DNA of 37,002 bases from Candidatus Sulfopaludibacter sp. SbA3 (GTDB lineage Bacteria; Acidobacteriota; Terriglobia; Bryobacterales; Bryobacteraceae): the NCBI GenBank assembly GCA_945893365.1, contig CAMDED010000072.1:1-37002 (forward strand). The letters run 5' to 3'. A model generated the notes under the pieces. It saw only the letters and a list, made by a program, of their open reading frames with translations, had not been told where the DNA came from and did no database searches. Positions 1-9,900 of this stretch are shown here, piece after piece. A program made the translations under genes and the position numbers. Position 1 is the first letter of the stretch; each line of letters begins with the position of its first letter.

Positions 1-236
1 TACATCTGGCGCAATCGCCAACGCATGCGCTATCCCCAGTTCCGCCGACAAAACCTCTGTACCTCTACTGGCGTACTCGAAGCTGGATGTAAAGTCGCCA
101 TCGGAACTCGCCTGAAACGCGCTGGCATGCACTGGACCCTCGACGGCGCAACTACATCATCGCCCTCCGGTGCTGCCGCCTCAGCGGTCGCTTTGAGGAT
201 TTCTGGGAACGCAGAAATGATTCTATCGCCGCTTAA
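1..236 (+). pseudogene. ISKra4-family transposase, C-terminal remnant (frameshifted, cut by window edge)
   Basis: From base 1 the plus strand reads the end of an ISKra4-type transposase, with a segment rich in Arg followed by EAGCKVAIGTRLKRAGMHW. At about 148-150 the reading frame breaks. Dropping one base there restores the family's expected ending (NYIIALRCC, then a Gly-Arg-Phe-Glu-Asp-Phe-Trp-Glu stretch), which closes with TAA at 234-236. The uncorrected frame runs on to 276 with a meaningless tail. The N-terminus lies outside the window. The family assignment is from recalled conserved C-terminal motifs. The gene cannot make a complete transposase. Confidence 0.72.
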
Positions 237-451
237 ACTTACTTCTCACTTTTGCGCCGTGCACCCTCTTATCTAGCAATTCAACTCACGGCGCTCACGG
301 CGGCTACGCGAACCTGGTGGCGGGATCAGGGGCCTCGCAACATCCGTTCCCGCAACCGGTCTCGTGCGCGGAGATTGCCGTTGTCGATCCGTTTGGCGCC
401 GGGCAGCGTTTAGCTATAATGTTCACGTAGCGCCGCGCTCTACGGCGCCGG

Positions 452-732
452 CTACCGGTGCAGCCCTAGAAACCGGCGTTCGGCAAGCCTCCTGGCAGCG
501 TTCAGGCGTAGTAACCTGACCGTCGCTGTCCCGGCGGCGTGAATGGCTCAATGAAACCAGCGTCGAAACGGAAATGCTCCGTCCATTGATCGGGGCGAGG
601 ATCAAATAGCCGAACGGCGTTTCCCCTCGTTGGATGGATCGAGGCGATGTCGCTGCCCTTGTGGCGATCGCAACGATATCCGGCGCGGCGGGCTACGTCA
701 GCGCGGACTCGCTCGCCGATGTCAGTGGCCAC
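452..732 (-). pseudogene. HNH endonuclease gene, catalytic core deleted and C-terminus frameshifted
   Basis: The frame opens with GTG at 730-732, overlapping the end of the upstream gene by 11 bases. It reads the usual N-terminus of a small HNH endonuclease (ARRAGYRCD) and then jumps directly to the conserved post-core motif RHKGSDIASI. About forty residues that normally hold the CxxC, the DH of the HNH site and the second Cys pair are absent; the junction is near base 666. The C-terminal half (VRLFDPRPDQW, HFRFDAGFIEP) is recognisable. A second lesion near 530 shifts the frame: the expected ending TVRLLRLNAARRLAERR continues in another frame to TAG at 452-454. With the metal-binding core missing the product cannot cut DNA. 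Confidence 0.75.
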
Positions 733-970
733 TCGCGAGTATCCGGCGCGCTTTCGCCTTTGCCATTCGCAGGATGTGCTCGAGCTCCATGAAGTCGTCC
801 AACTCCGCCTGCTCCTCCGAAGACAAGGCTTGCTCCTTCTCCCGCTCGACGAGTTCAGCCACTCGCTGCTGCGCTTCGGGCGAGGGCCGGAACTGAGCCA
901 CCGCTTCCGAAGTTGTGCCTGCGGCGATGAAGTCGATAATCTCGATGTAGGCGGGGCTGGCTGTGCTCAT
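722..970 (-). CDS. small conserved protein paired with HNH endonuclease (82 aa)
   Basis: This short acidic, helical protein begins MSTASPAYIEIIDFIAAG and contains FRPSPEAQQRVAELVEREK followed by a helical Leu/Glu-rich region. This family is commonly found directly upstream of a small HNH endonuclease in cyanobacteria and other bacteria, as it is here. Its biochemical role is not known to me; a toxin-antitoxin-like or regulatory role is a guess. The start at 968-970 was chosen over the longer frame because a strong Shine-Dalgarno-like GAGGAGAG lies just upstream and the conserved homology begins at this Met. The gene looks intact although its HNH partner is broken, so it may now be without a partner. 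Confidence 0.7.
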   Translation of the reverse strand: MSTASPAYIEIIDFIAAGTTSEAVAQFRPSPEAQQRVAELVEREKEQALSSEEQAELDDFMELEHILRMAKAKARRILASGH

Positions 971-1067
971 CCTCTCCTCATCATACACATACACCCAAAG
1001 CGCCGCAGCCAGTCGCTTTATTTCCGAAATTCGGGCAGCGATTGGACCGATTGGGCCGAAATTGCCC

Positions 1068-1097
1068 TTGCATATTTCGCCAGTCGCCAATTATACT
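1068..1097 (+). promoter_or_regulatory. candidate sigma-70 promoter for the first TonB-dependent receptor
   Basis: TTGCAT at 1068-1073 and TATACT at 1092-1097 are separated by 18 bases, a good fit to a housekeeping promoter. Transcription would start near 1104. A ribosome site (AAAGGGGGA) and the ATG at 1127 follow. The AT content here is above that of the surrounding sequence. This is a motif match only. Confidence 0.42.
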
Positions 1098-1126
1098 TCT
1101 TGGGACGAAAGGGGGATTCGTAACAT

Positions 1127-4100
1127 ATGGGTAACTATATTCGGGCATTGTGCCTAAGTGCGCTGGTGGGCGTCTCGGCGATCTGGGCGCAGGAAACCAC
1201 CGGGTCGATTGTCGGCGTGATCAAGGATGCCTCGGGCTCCGTGGTCGCCGCCGCCCAAGTCAGCGCGGTGCGCCAGGATACCGGCGTCGAATCGCGCACA
1301 ACAAGCGATGAGTCGGGGAATTATCAGTTTCAACTCATGCGTGCGGGCGTATACCGGTTGCTGGTTGAGCAACCCGGCTTCCAGCGCTTGCAGCGCAACG
1401 ACATCACCGTCAATACAACCGAGCGTCTCCGCCTCGACCTGACGCTCACGGTGGGCGCGGTGTCGGAAACCATATCGGTCACCGCCGAAACTCCGCTGCT
1501 TCAAAGCGAGAAGGCAACCGTCGGCCAGGTGGTTGAGCAGCGCACGATTCAGTCGATCCCGCTCGCAACCCGCAACTTCACGCAGATTCTCGGCGTCTCG
1601 GCCGGCGTCGTCGGATCGATCTTCAACGCCGATAATCCGGGCACCGGCAGCGACAGCGTGAGCGTCAACGGCGCTCGCCGCGGCTCGAACAACATCCTGG
1701 TCGACGGCGTTCCCACAAGCAACCCTCTGAACAACGCGCCCGATGGCGACGGCACTCCCAGCATCGAGTTCCTCAGCGAATTCAAGGTTCTTACAAGCCT
1801 CTACAGCGCCGAATACGGCCGCAATCTGGGTTCGATTATCAACGTCACAACGCGTTCCGGAACGAACGGCCTTCATGGGAGCGCTTACGAATTTCTGCGG
1901 AATACCGCCCTCAACGCCCGCCCGTTCTTCAGCCCGGTGCGCGGTCAGAATAACCAGAACCAATTCGGCGCAAATATCGGCGGCCGCATTATTCGCGACC
2001 GCACGTTCTTTTTCGGCGGATGGGAAAGCTCACGGCAGTTGAACGCAAACTCCGGCGCCGCATCGATCGTCCGTGTGGTCCCGACGGCCAACCAGCGCAA
2101 CGGCAACTTCGGATCGAAGATCATTAACGATCCCGCGACCGGCCAGCCATTCCCGGGCAACACGATTCCGGCGTCGCGCATCAACGCGATTTCGAGAAAC
2201 GTTCAGGACAAGTTCGTCCCCACGCCGAATTTCAGCTCGGGCGCGAATAATTTCTTCGCGGCACGCTCGATCGCCACGAATATCGACCAGTACACCTTTC
2301 GCATCGACCACCGCATCAGCTCGAAGGACAGCATTTTCGGGCGCTGGTTTGAAAGCTGGCAGAAGGACATATCGCCCTTCGGCGCCGGCCTGCCGGGCTT
2401 CGGGCAAAACGCCAACCGCCAAAAGCACTCCGGCCAGGTCACCTATACCCGCCTGTTTTCCGCCGCGCTTGTCATGGAAGGGCGCTTTGGTTTCGACAAC
2501 ACCGACCAGTTCATCAGTTTCGAGAACAAGACGGACCCGGCATCCCTTGGATTCAAACCGCTCGGCGTCACGCTGATCGACGGTACGCCTCGAATCGATA
2601 TTCCCAACTACGTCACGTTCGGCAACACCAACAACTGGACGGACCTTATCAAGCGCTACACGGCGGGCGCGACGTTTACCTGGATCAAGTCCAAACATAA
2701 CGTGCGGTTCGGGACGGAGTATCAGATGTCGCCGATGAATCCGCAGAATGCGCAGGAATCGCGCGGAAGCTGGCGCTATGACGGCGGCGCTTCGGGAGAC
2801 GAGTATGCGGATTTCCTGCTCAGCCAGCCGCGCTTGAAAACGTTCGCCGCGGGTCCCGGCCAGATGCACATGCGCGAGACCACGGTAGGTCTGTTCATCA
2901 ACGACGATTGGAAACTCACCCCAAATCTTACCGTCAACGCGGGGGTCCGTTATGAAGCGCACACACACCCGCGCGGCACCGATCTGGACTTCGTCAGCTT
3001 CTGGCCCGAGCGCTACAAGGGTGTGGGCTCGCTTAAGGATTCCGGTCTTATTCAAGCTAACGTGGACGGCATCCCTCCGACGACGATTTTTGGCGACTGG
3101 AACAATTTCGCGCCGCGCCTCGGCTTCGCCTACCGCGTTCGGAACGACTGGGTGATTCGCACGGGCGCCGGCCTGTTCTTCGATCAGCGCAGCGGTCAGA
3201 CGGCACAAGGCTTTTTCTCGAATCCGCCGGTTTTCGCGCGCACCACGCGCGATTGCCGAGTCGCGGGCAGCGGTTGCTCCTACGCGCAACCGGACGATTG
3301 GACCTTCGTCGATCCAGGCTATAGCGCGACGAACATCCCTTTCCCAACCAGGACTACCGATTCCCTTGTCATCACGGCGATCGAGCCAAACACGAAGAGC
3401 GACAACGCGTGGCAGTACAACTTCAGCGTGCAGCGGCAGCTCCCCGGCAATGTGCTGATCGAGGGCGCTTACGTCGGCACGAAGGGCACGCACCTCATCG
3501 CGAGGCGCAACATCAATCCTCTAATACCGCTTGCGAACGGCAGTTTGCAGCGTCAATTCCCAGGCTTCGGCGACATTACGGCAACGGGACAGAACGGCTC
3601 ATCCACCTACCATTCCGCGCAGTTTACCTTCCGCAAGCGCGTGGGAAGCGCCAACATGCAGGCCGCTTATACTTTTGGGAAGACCATCGGCAATGGCGAC
3701 GACAACGCGCGGTTCCAAACCAGTATTTTCCGCACGCCCTGGAACGACTTCAGCCGCGCCAAGGGTCCGGCGAACTTCGACCGGACGCAGCGTCTGGCGG
3801 TAACGTTTGTACAGGATCTGCCCAGCAAGTTTCAGTCGGCCGCGGGCAAGTTCCTGTTCAACGACTGGTCCGCAAACGGGTTCTTCGTGATCCAGACGGG
3901 AAATCCGCTCACCATTATTAACCGCGACAGCGGACTCAACCTGGGCGGTATCGCAACCGATGTCGCTGGCGCTTTCAATTCGGACGTTGTCGCCGGATCG
4001 GCGCTGACATTTTCAAGCGGCGGGTTGCGGGATAACCTCCAGAGCTACATTAATAAGGGCGCCTTCGCTCTGGCGCCGAGGACCCGGTACGGGAACTCCG

Positions 4101-4333
4101 GCCGCGGGATTCTCCGAGGTCCCGGCCAGAGTACTCTTGATTTTTCCCTATTTAAGGACTTCAAGTTCCGCGAACGTTTCACCACGCAGTTCCGGACGGA
4201 GTTCTTCAATATTCTGAATCACGCCAACTTCGGCAACCCGAACACAAGCATGGACGCGGCGGCATTCGGGCAGATCAGCTCCACATCGGTAAACGCCCGG
4301 CTGGTCCAGTTTGCGCTCAAGATTACTTTCTAA
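1127..4333 (+). CDS. Oar-like TonB-dependent receptor with carboxypeptidase-regulatory domain (1068 aa)
   Basis: This is a large outer-membrane receptor of the kind greatly expanded in Acidobacteriota. A signal peptide covers residues 1 to about 21, ending IWAQ. A carboxypeptidase-regulatory/Ig-like domain spans roughly 24-110 (GSIVGVIKDASGSVVAAAQV, then a Gly-rich SGNYQF turn). The plug follows (about 115-245) with SVNGARRGSNNILVDGVPTS and a TRSGTNGLHGSAYEF segment. The rest is beta-barrel, ending in a C-terminal phenylalanine (ALKITF) as expected for BamA-inserted barrels. The ATG at 1127 is preceded by AAAGGGGGA. The substrate cannot be read from sequence; oligosaccharides or peptides are likely for such receptors. 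It overlaps the next gene by 23 bases, so the two are probably co-transcribed. Confidence 0.93.
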   Translation: MGNYIRALCLSALVGVSAIWAQETTGSIVGVIKDASGSVVAAAQVSAVRQDTGVESRTTSDESGNYQFQLMRAGVYRLLVEQPGFQRLQRNDITVNTTERLRLDLTLTVGAVSETISVTAETPLLQSEKATVGQVVEQRTIQSIPLATRNFTQILGVSAGVVGSIFNADNPGTGSDSVSVNGARRGSNNILVDGVPTSNPLNNAPDGDGTPSIEFLSEFKVLTSLYSAEYGRNLGSIINVTTRSGTNGLHGSAYEFLRNTALNARPFFSPVRGQNNQNQFGANIGGRIIRDRTFFFGGWESSRQLNANSGAASIVRVVPTANQRNGNFGSKIINDPATGQPFPGNTIPASRINAISRNVQDKFVPTPNFSSGANNFFAARSIATNIDQYTFRIDHRISSKDSIFGRWFESWQKDISPFGAGLPGFGQNANRQKHSGQVTYTRLFSAALVMEGRFGFDNTDQFISFENKTDPASLGFKPLGVTLIDGTPRIDIPNYVTFGNTNNWTDLIKRYTAGATFTWIKSKHNVRFGTEYQMSPMNPQNAQESRGSWRYDGGASGDEYADFLLSQPRLKTFAAGPGQMHMRETTVGLFINDDWKLTPNLTVNAGVRYEAHTHPRGTDLDFVSFWPERYKGVGSLKDSGLIQANVDGIPPTTIFGDWNNFAPRLGFAYRVRNDWVIRTGAGLFFDQRSGQTAQGFFSNPPVFARTTRDCRVAGSGCSYAQPDDWTFVDPGYSATNIPFPTRTTDSLVITAIEPNTKSDNAWQYNFSVQRQLPGNVLIEGAYVGTKGTHLIARRNINPLIPLANGSLQRQFPGFGDITATGQNGSSTYHSAQFTFRKRVGSANMQAAYTFGKTIGNGDDNARFQTSIFRTPWNDFSRAKGPANFDRTQRLAVTFVQDLPSKFQSAAGKFLFNDWSANGFFVIQTGNPLTIINRDSGLNLGGIATDVAGAFNSDVVAGSALTFSSGGLRDNLQSYINKGAFALAPRTRYGNSGRGILRGPGQSTLDFSLFKDFKFRERFTTQFRTEFFNILNHANFGNPNTSMDAAAFGQISSTSVNARLVQFALKITF

Positions 4334-6086
4334 CTGGGCCGGAACGCAGTGTATGCTCTGCGGCCTGACGCTGCTGACGGCTTCGGAACCGCCGATTGCC
4401 GCGCAACAGGGGATGGGCAGTTCCTCGAAAGCCGTTCCGAGAGCTTCTCCAAAAGCCGCTTCTACTGCAACCGCTCCGAAGATCGACCTTCGCGACGTCG
4501 CATCGAGCTTCGGCATCACGGCGCCGAACCTTTACGGAGGCGCGCGCGTGAAGAAGCATATCCTCGAAATGACCGGCAACGGCGTTGCCGTCGTCGACTA
4601 CAACAACGACGGCAAGCCGGACGTGCTGCTCGTCAACGGCGCTCTCCTAAACGGCACGTCGAGATCCAGCGTCTTGTATAGGAACCTCGGCGGCGGTAAG
4701 TTCGCCGATGCGACACGGGAAAGCGGACTCGTAACCAGTGGGTGGTCACAGGGCGTGTGCGCGGGAGACTTCGACAACAACGGCTTCACCGACCTGTTTG
4801 TTACGCGCTACGGAGACAATCAACTCTTCCGGAATGATGGCGGGCGTTTCCGTCCGCAGCCGTTCCCGCCGACTCCGGCGATTTTCAACACGGGGTGCAC
4901 GTTTATCGACTACGACCGGGACGGACGGCTGGACCTCTTTGTTACCAGTTACGTCGCGTTTCCCGCCGCGCAACTTCAGCGCACCGTCCCCTGCAAGTGG
5001 CTGGGCATCGACGTCTTCTGCGGACCGCGAGGCTTCGCGACTGGAACGAACCGGCTTTTCCATAACGACGGCGGCGGGCGCTTTCGAGACGTCTCGCGAT
5101 CGGCAGGCATGGGACTTCCCGGAGTTCACTATGGTCTCGGCGCCACTTCAGCCGACTTCGACGACGACGGCTGGCCGGACATCTACGTCGCCTGCGATTC
5201 CACTCCGAGCGTGTTGTACCGCAATAACCGCGACGGCACGTTTACGGATGTAGCCGTTCCCGCGGGGGTAGCCTATGGCGACAACGGAGAGGAGCAGGGG
5301 GGAATGGGTACGGCGGTTGCCGACTACGATAACGACGGACGCGCCGACATCCTGCGCACGAACTTCATCGATGAGACCTCGACCACGCTTTACCGCAATC
5401 TCGGCGAGTTGTTCTTCGCCAATGAGACCGTAGCCGCCGGGCACGCCGTCAACACCCGGCTTGTCGCCTGGGGCGCGGAGTTCATCGACATCGATCAGGA
5501 CGGATTCAAAGACGCGATCGTTGCGAACGGACATATCTATCCCGAGCTGGCGCGGGCGAAAACAACCGATACGTTCGAGATGCCGCGCTTGCTCTACTGG
5601 AACCTGCGAAACGGAGCTTTTCGCGATGTCACTGAATCGAGCGGCGCGAGCCTCGCGGCGATGCGCTCGTCGCGCGGTCTCGCCATCGGCGACCTGGACG
5701 GCGATGGCTCGCCCGAGATCGCGATCGTCAACATGAACGCAGCGCCAACGGTTTTGAAGAACCACGGCGAAAAAGGCAACGCCATCTCGATCAAGCTGAC
5801 CGGCGTCGAGTCGAACCGCAACGCCGTCGGGGCGAGAGTTGCCGTAACGGCGGGCGGGTCGACGCAAGTCGCATTCGTCGCGAGCGGGTCGAGCTATCTG
5901 TCGCAATCCGATTTCCGCCGGCACTTCGGACTCGGCGTGGCCGGCCGGGTTGACCGGATTGAAGTGCGATGGCCAAACGGCCGGATTGAGTCGCTCGGCG
6001 GCGTCGATGCAGGCATCAACGCAAATCAGGAGATCGAGGTGCGTGAAGGCGGCGGAGTCGTGAATCGGACGCCTTTCGTTCGTTGA
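4311..6086 (+). CDS. FG-GAP/VCBS repeat protein with C-terminal ASPIC/UnbV domain (CRTAC1-like)
   Basis: This is an exported beta-propeller protein. It has several calcium-binding FG-GAP/VCBS repeats built on Asp-rich loops: DYNNDGKPD, DFDNNGFTD, DYDRDGRLD, DFDDDGWPD, DYDNDGRAD, DIDQDGFKD and DLDGDGSPE. The C-terminal 90 residues form an ASPIC/UnbV domain (SYLSQSDFRRHFGLG, IEVRWPNGRIE). The longest start is TTG at 4311, inside the preceding receptor gene, and it gives an Arg-containing n-region before a hydrophobic stretch that could be a signal peptide. An ATG at 4353 would give a shorter leader. Proteins of this class often sit beside receptors in Acidobacteriota and Bacteroidota, but their molecular role is not established; binding of glycans or proteins outside the cell is an inference. 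Confidence 0.88.
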   Translation: MRSRLLSNWAGTQCMLCGLTLLTASEPPIAAQQGMGSSSKAVPRASPKAASTATAPKIDLRDVASSFGITAPNLYGGARVKKHILEMTGNGVAVVDYNNDGKPDVLLVNGALLNGTSRSSVLYRNLGGGKFADATRESGLVTSGWSQGVCAGDFDNNGFTDLFVTRYGDNQLFRNDGGRFRPQPFPPTPAIFNTGCTFIDYDRDGRLDLFVTSYVAFPAAQLQRTVPCKWLGIDVFCGPRGFATGTNRLFHNDGGGRFRDVSRSAGMGLPGVHYGLGATSADFDDDGWPDIYVACDSTPSVLYRNNRDGTFTDVAVPAGVAYGDNGEEQGGMGTAVADYDNDGRADILRTNFIDETSTTLYRNLGELFFANETVAAGHAVNTRLVAWGAEFIDIDQDGFKDAIVANGHIYPELARAKTTDTFEMPRLLYWNLRNGAFRDVTESSGASLAAMRSSRGLAIGDLDGDGSPEIAIVNMNAAPTVLKNHGEKGNAISIKLTGVESNRNAVGARVAVTAGGSTQVAFVASGSSYLSQSDFRRHFGLGVAGRVDRIEVRWPNGRIESLGGVDAGINANQEIEVREGGGVVNRTPFVR

Positions 6087-6095
6087 ATGCCGGAA

Positions 6096-6623
6096 TCAGG
6101 ACTCGGCGGACTCGGCGGTTAGGCCTTCGAAGATGAGGCAGGTCGCCGTTCCAGTCGCGCAGATGCGCCCCTCAACATCCGTGATGCGTCCCTCGGCAGT
6201 CGCCACTTTTCGGCCCAGGGAGACGACCTTGCCCTCCGCCATCACTTCCCCGGTATGCTCGAAGACCGCGCGGATGAAATTCACTTTGATTTCGAGCGTC
6301 AGGTAGCCCTTGCCGGCGGGGAGCGCAGTGTGAACCGCGGCCGACATGACGGAGTCGAGAAGCGTGGACAGAATGCCGCCGTGGACGCAGCCCATGGGGT
6401 TGTAGTGAAATTCCCGGGGCTGGAGCGTCATGACGAAGCGTCCGTCGCCGGCGTCGAAAACGTCGAGGCCCAGCAGCTTTCCGAAGGGCGGTTCGGGTAT
6501 GCGGCCGCGGCGCATGGCGTCGAAGAAATCGGAGCCGGACACCTTGCGAGCTTGCCGCGCCGCCGGCTTCGGATCGTCCCAGGTGACGGTGCGCCTGCGT
6601 TCGGGTATGGGTTCGTCGGGCAT
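6096..6623 (-). CDS. PaaI-family hotdog-fold thioesterase (175 aa)
   Basis: This is a cytoplasmic acyl-CoA thioesterase of the PaaI/YdiI hotdog family. The core motif NPMGCVHGGILSTLLDSVM lies at about residues 75-93. HGG (81-83) and D90 occupy the positions expected of the active-site helix. The second hotdog strand region holds LTLEIKVNFIRAV. The N-terminal 30 residues are charged and of no recognised domain. The ATG at 6621-6623 was chosen because the family homology needs nothing further upstream. A TTG start at 6716 would add 31 residues, and neither start has a strong ribosome site. The gene converges on the FG-GAP gene with only 9 bases between the stops. The substrate is unknown; aryl- or fatty-acyl-CoA is typical of the family. 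Confidence 0.85.
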   Translation of the reverse strand: MPDEPIPERRRTVTWDDPKPAARQARKVSGSDFFDAMRRGRIPEPPFGKLLGLDVFDAGDGRFVMTLQPREFHYNPMGCVHGGILSTLLDSVMSAAVHTALPAGKGYLTLEIKVNFIRAVFEHTGEVMAEGKVVSLGRKVATAEGRITDVEGRICATGTATCLIFEGLTAESAES

Positions 6624-6980
6624 GCTTGTTTCTACCCGAATCACGGAGTGGGTGTCAATGCGACTGTTAGTGCCGACGGTTCCGCGGACGAGACCTTGGG
6701 ACTTGGAATGAAACAACCTTTATTTCCCGACGAGACCTTGGTTTCGTACGAGCTCCTGGACCGGGCTGCGGGCGTGAAGGGACGCAATAGCGCACTCTGA
6801 GAAACCATCTCAAAGATTTCATCGGCCGGTTAACGCCGCGTAACGTCGGCGTAACGTGGTGGCGCCGAGGACTGTCCTTTGCGACTTCAAGGGCCGGAGC
6901 CCTTGGCTACGACTCTCCCGGATTTCCGCGACACCGAAGGCGCCGTCATGATATCGTTACCCTAAGGGAGTCTTACCGCC
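6624..6980. other. divergent intergenic region upstream of the second receptor
   Basis: No gene is convincing here, apart from a possible 31-residue N-terminal extension of the thioesterase up to 6716. Near 6831-6856 the pentamer TAACG occurs three times at 10- and 11-base spacing, about one helical turn apart. A ribosome site (AAGGGAG) stands before the ATG at 6981. I see no clear -35/-10 pair. Confidence 0.45.
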
Positions 6981-9900
6981 ATGTCGCTAGCCTTTCGTCT
7001 TTTTCTCGTCTCTGGGTTTGCCCTCGCGGCGCTGCCCGTCTCCGCCCAAGTCGCCACAGCCGAACTCGCCGGCCTCGTCGCCGACCAAAGCGGCGCCGGA
7101 ATTCCGCAAGCCAAAGTCACGGTCACCAACGCCGCAACCAATGTCGTGGCTCGCGAAGTCACCACCGTTACGGACGGCAGTTACGTCATCACCCTGCTTC
7201 AACCGGGCACCTACACCATCAGCGTCGAAGCGTCGGGCTTCCGCAAACTTGTGCAAAGCGGTCTCGAACTCCAGACCAACCAGCGCGCCAAAGTCGATCT
7301 CGCGATGCAGGTAGGCCAAGTCAGCGACACCGTTGAAGTCACGGCCACCGCCACTCAACTCGAAAGCCAGTCGTCTTCGCTCGGCGCCGTCGTCAGCCAG
7401 CAATTCGTCAGTGAGCTTCCCTTGAACGGCCGCAATTTCGTGCAGCTTGCCATCCTCTCGCCCGGCGTCAACGGCGCGGGTTTCTCCGTCGGCGGCACCA
7501 TCCAGAGCGGATCGCGCCCCGACGACCGCCGCCCCGGCACCGAAATCTTCTCCAACGGCAACCGCGAAGGATCGAACAATTTCCTCTACGACGGCACCGA
7601 TAATAACGAGCGCCTCATTCAGCTCATCGTGCTCCGCCCGGCCATCGAGTCCATCCGCGAGTTCAAGGTGCAGACCAACATGTTCAGCGCCGATCTCGGC
7701 CGCAACTCGGGCGCGGTCGTCGACGTCGTCACCAAGTCCGGCACCAACGAACTTCACGGCAGCGCCTTCGAATACCACCGTAACTCGGCCTTGGACGCCC
7801 GCAACTTCTTCAGCCCTAAAGGCACCGCTTTCCCGCCCTTCCGCTTCAATCAGTACGGCTTTTCGTTGGGCGGCCCCGTCGTGCTCCCGAAATACAACGG
7901 CCGCAACAAGACCTTCTTCTTCGTCGATTTTGAAGGGTACCGCCGCAATCAGGTTCAAAGCTCGGTGCGGACCGTCGCCACCACCAAGATTCGCACCGGC
8001 GACTTTTCCGATGAAGCGGCTATCTTCGACCCTCTCACGCAGCGCGCCGATTCGACCAGCGCCACTGGAATCCGCCGCACGCAATTCCCCGGCAACGTCA
8101 TTCCGCGCAGCCGGTGGGATCTGCCCACGTCACGGCTGCTAACCGCTTTTCCCCTCCCCACCAACACCGGGCGCATCAACAATTACCTCGCCAATCTCAA
8201 TCTCACTCAAAACTGGGATCAGGGCGACGTTCGCGTGGATCACCAGATCACCCCTAACGACAACATTTTCGCCCGCTGGTCCATCCAGCACACCACCACA
8301 ACCGCCCCTCACACATTTCCGCTCGCTACTATCGATGGCCTCCCCAAGCCTGTGGGAGTCGGCAACGAGGATTCCTTCGCCGGACCGGCGTTCAATCCCG
8401 TCCAGCACGCCGTCGTCAGCTATACCAAGGTGATCACCCCCGCGCTCGTGAACGATTTTCGCATCGGCTTCAACCGCTTCGTCCTCGATTACACCAGTGA
8501 AGGCTTCGAGCCCGGCGGCCCGAATCTCGGCAACCTTCTCGGCATCCCCAACGCGAACGCCCACCCCCTGCACGGCGTACTTCCCATCTTCAACCTCGGC
8601 ACTTACACCGGCGTCGGCCATTCGCGGTCGTTGCCTATTTTCCGCCGCAGCAACACCTTCCAGTACATCGATAACGTGAGCTGGGTGCGCGGCTCGCACA
8701 CCGTGAAGTTCGGAGGCGACCTCCGCCGCCGTCAAATCACCGAGTATCAGACCAACCGCGGCAACGGACGTTTTAATTTCGGCCGCGGTTTTACCACGGA
8801 AATCGGCTCCGGCTCCGCAACCGGAAACGAGCTTGCGAGCTTCCTTCTCGGTTACGCCAGCCTCGTAGAACAGGATTTCACACTGGCCTGGGTCGGCGCG
8901 CGCGGAATCGAGTCCGGTCTCTATGTCGCCGACGATTGGCGCGTCAATCGCAAGCTCACCTTAAATATCGGCATGCGCTGGGACTACTACAGCCCCTTCA
9001 GCGAGGTGGCCAACCGCTGGGCGAATTTCGACGCCGCTACCGCCACCGTGAAAGTAGCCGGCCGCGATGGCGTCGACAGCCGCGCCGGTATCAATCGCGA
9101 TTTCCGCAACTGGGCGCCCCGCTTCGGCTTTGCCTATCAGCTAGGCCGCAGCACCGTCGTCCGCGGCGGCTTCGGACTTTTCTACAACCCCAATGGAAAT
9201 GGCGGCGCGCTTCTGCGCCTCCAGCGCCACGTTCCCTTTGGACCGATCTACAGCCAGACCTATCCCGATACTGCGCTCGGCACCCGCGTGAGCGACGGGT
9301 TCCCGGCCCCTCCTACGGTGAATTTCGACTCCGTGAAGAATCCCTCCGGCGGTGTCGTCGGCGCTTTCCCGGGATACCGCAGCTCCTACGCCCAGCAGTT
9401 CAACCTCGGCGTTCAGCACGAGTTACCGGAGCAGATCGTGGTTAAGCTAGCCTTCGTCGGGAACCTCGGCCGCCGTCTTGGCACCACCATCGATTTGAAC
9501 CAGCCGCTCCCCGGCGCAGGCGCTGTCAACCCGCGGCGCGCGTTTTTCGCGATCCGTCCAGGACTTGCCGGCATCAGCTATGCGGTCTCCGACGGCCTGA
9601 GCGCCTACTATTCGGGCCAGCTCTCCGTTGAGAAGCGTATGTCTCGCGGCCTGCAACTCATGCTCGGGTACACCCTCGCTCATGGTATCGACGACGTCGC
9701 AACCGAGTTCGGCGGTGGAGTCGGAACGCCCCAGGATATCCGCAACCGCCGCGCCGACCGCGGTAACTCGTCCTTCGACATCCGCCAACGCATGACGCTC
9801 AGCTTCCTCTACGACTTGCCCATCGGCAAGGGCCGCGCGATTAACCTCACCAGCAAAGTCGCGGATCTTCTCATCGGCGGCTGGCAGACCAACGGCATCC

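Noticed and set aside
2030-3493. 487-codon open frame antisense to the first receptor
   Set aside because: It is a high-GC shadow: Arg/Ala/Val-rich composition, no family resemblance, and it lies wholly inside a clear receptor gene.
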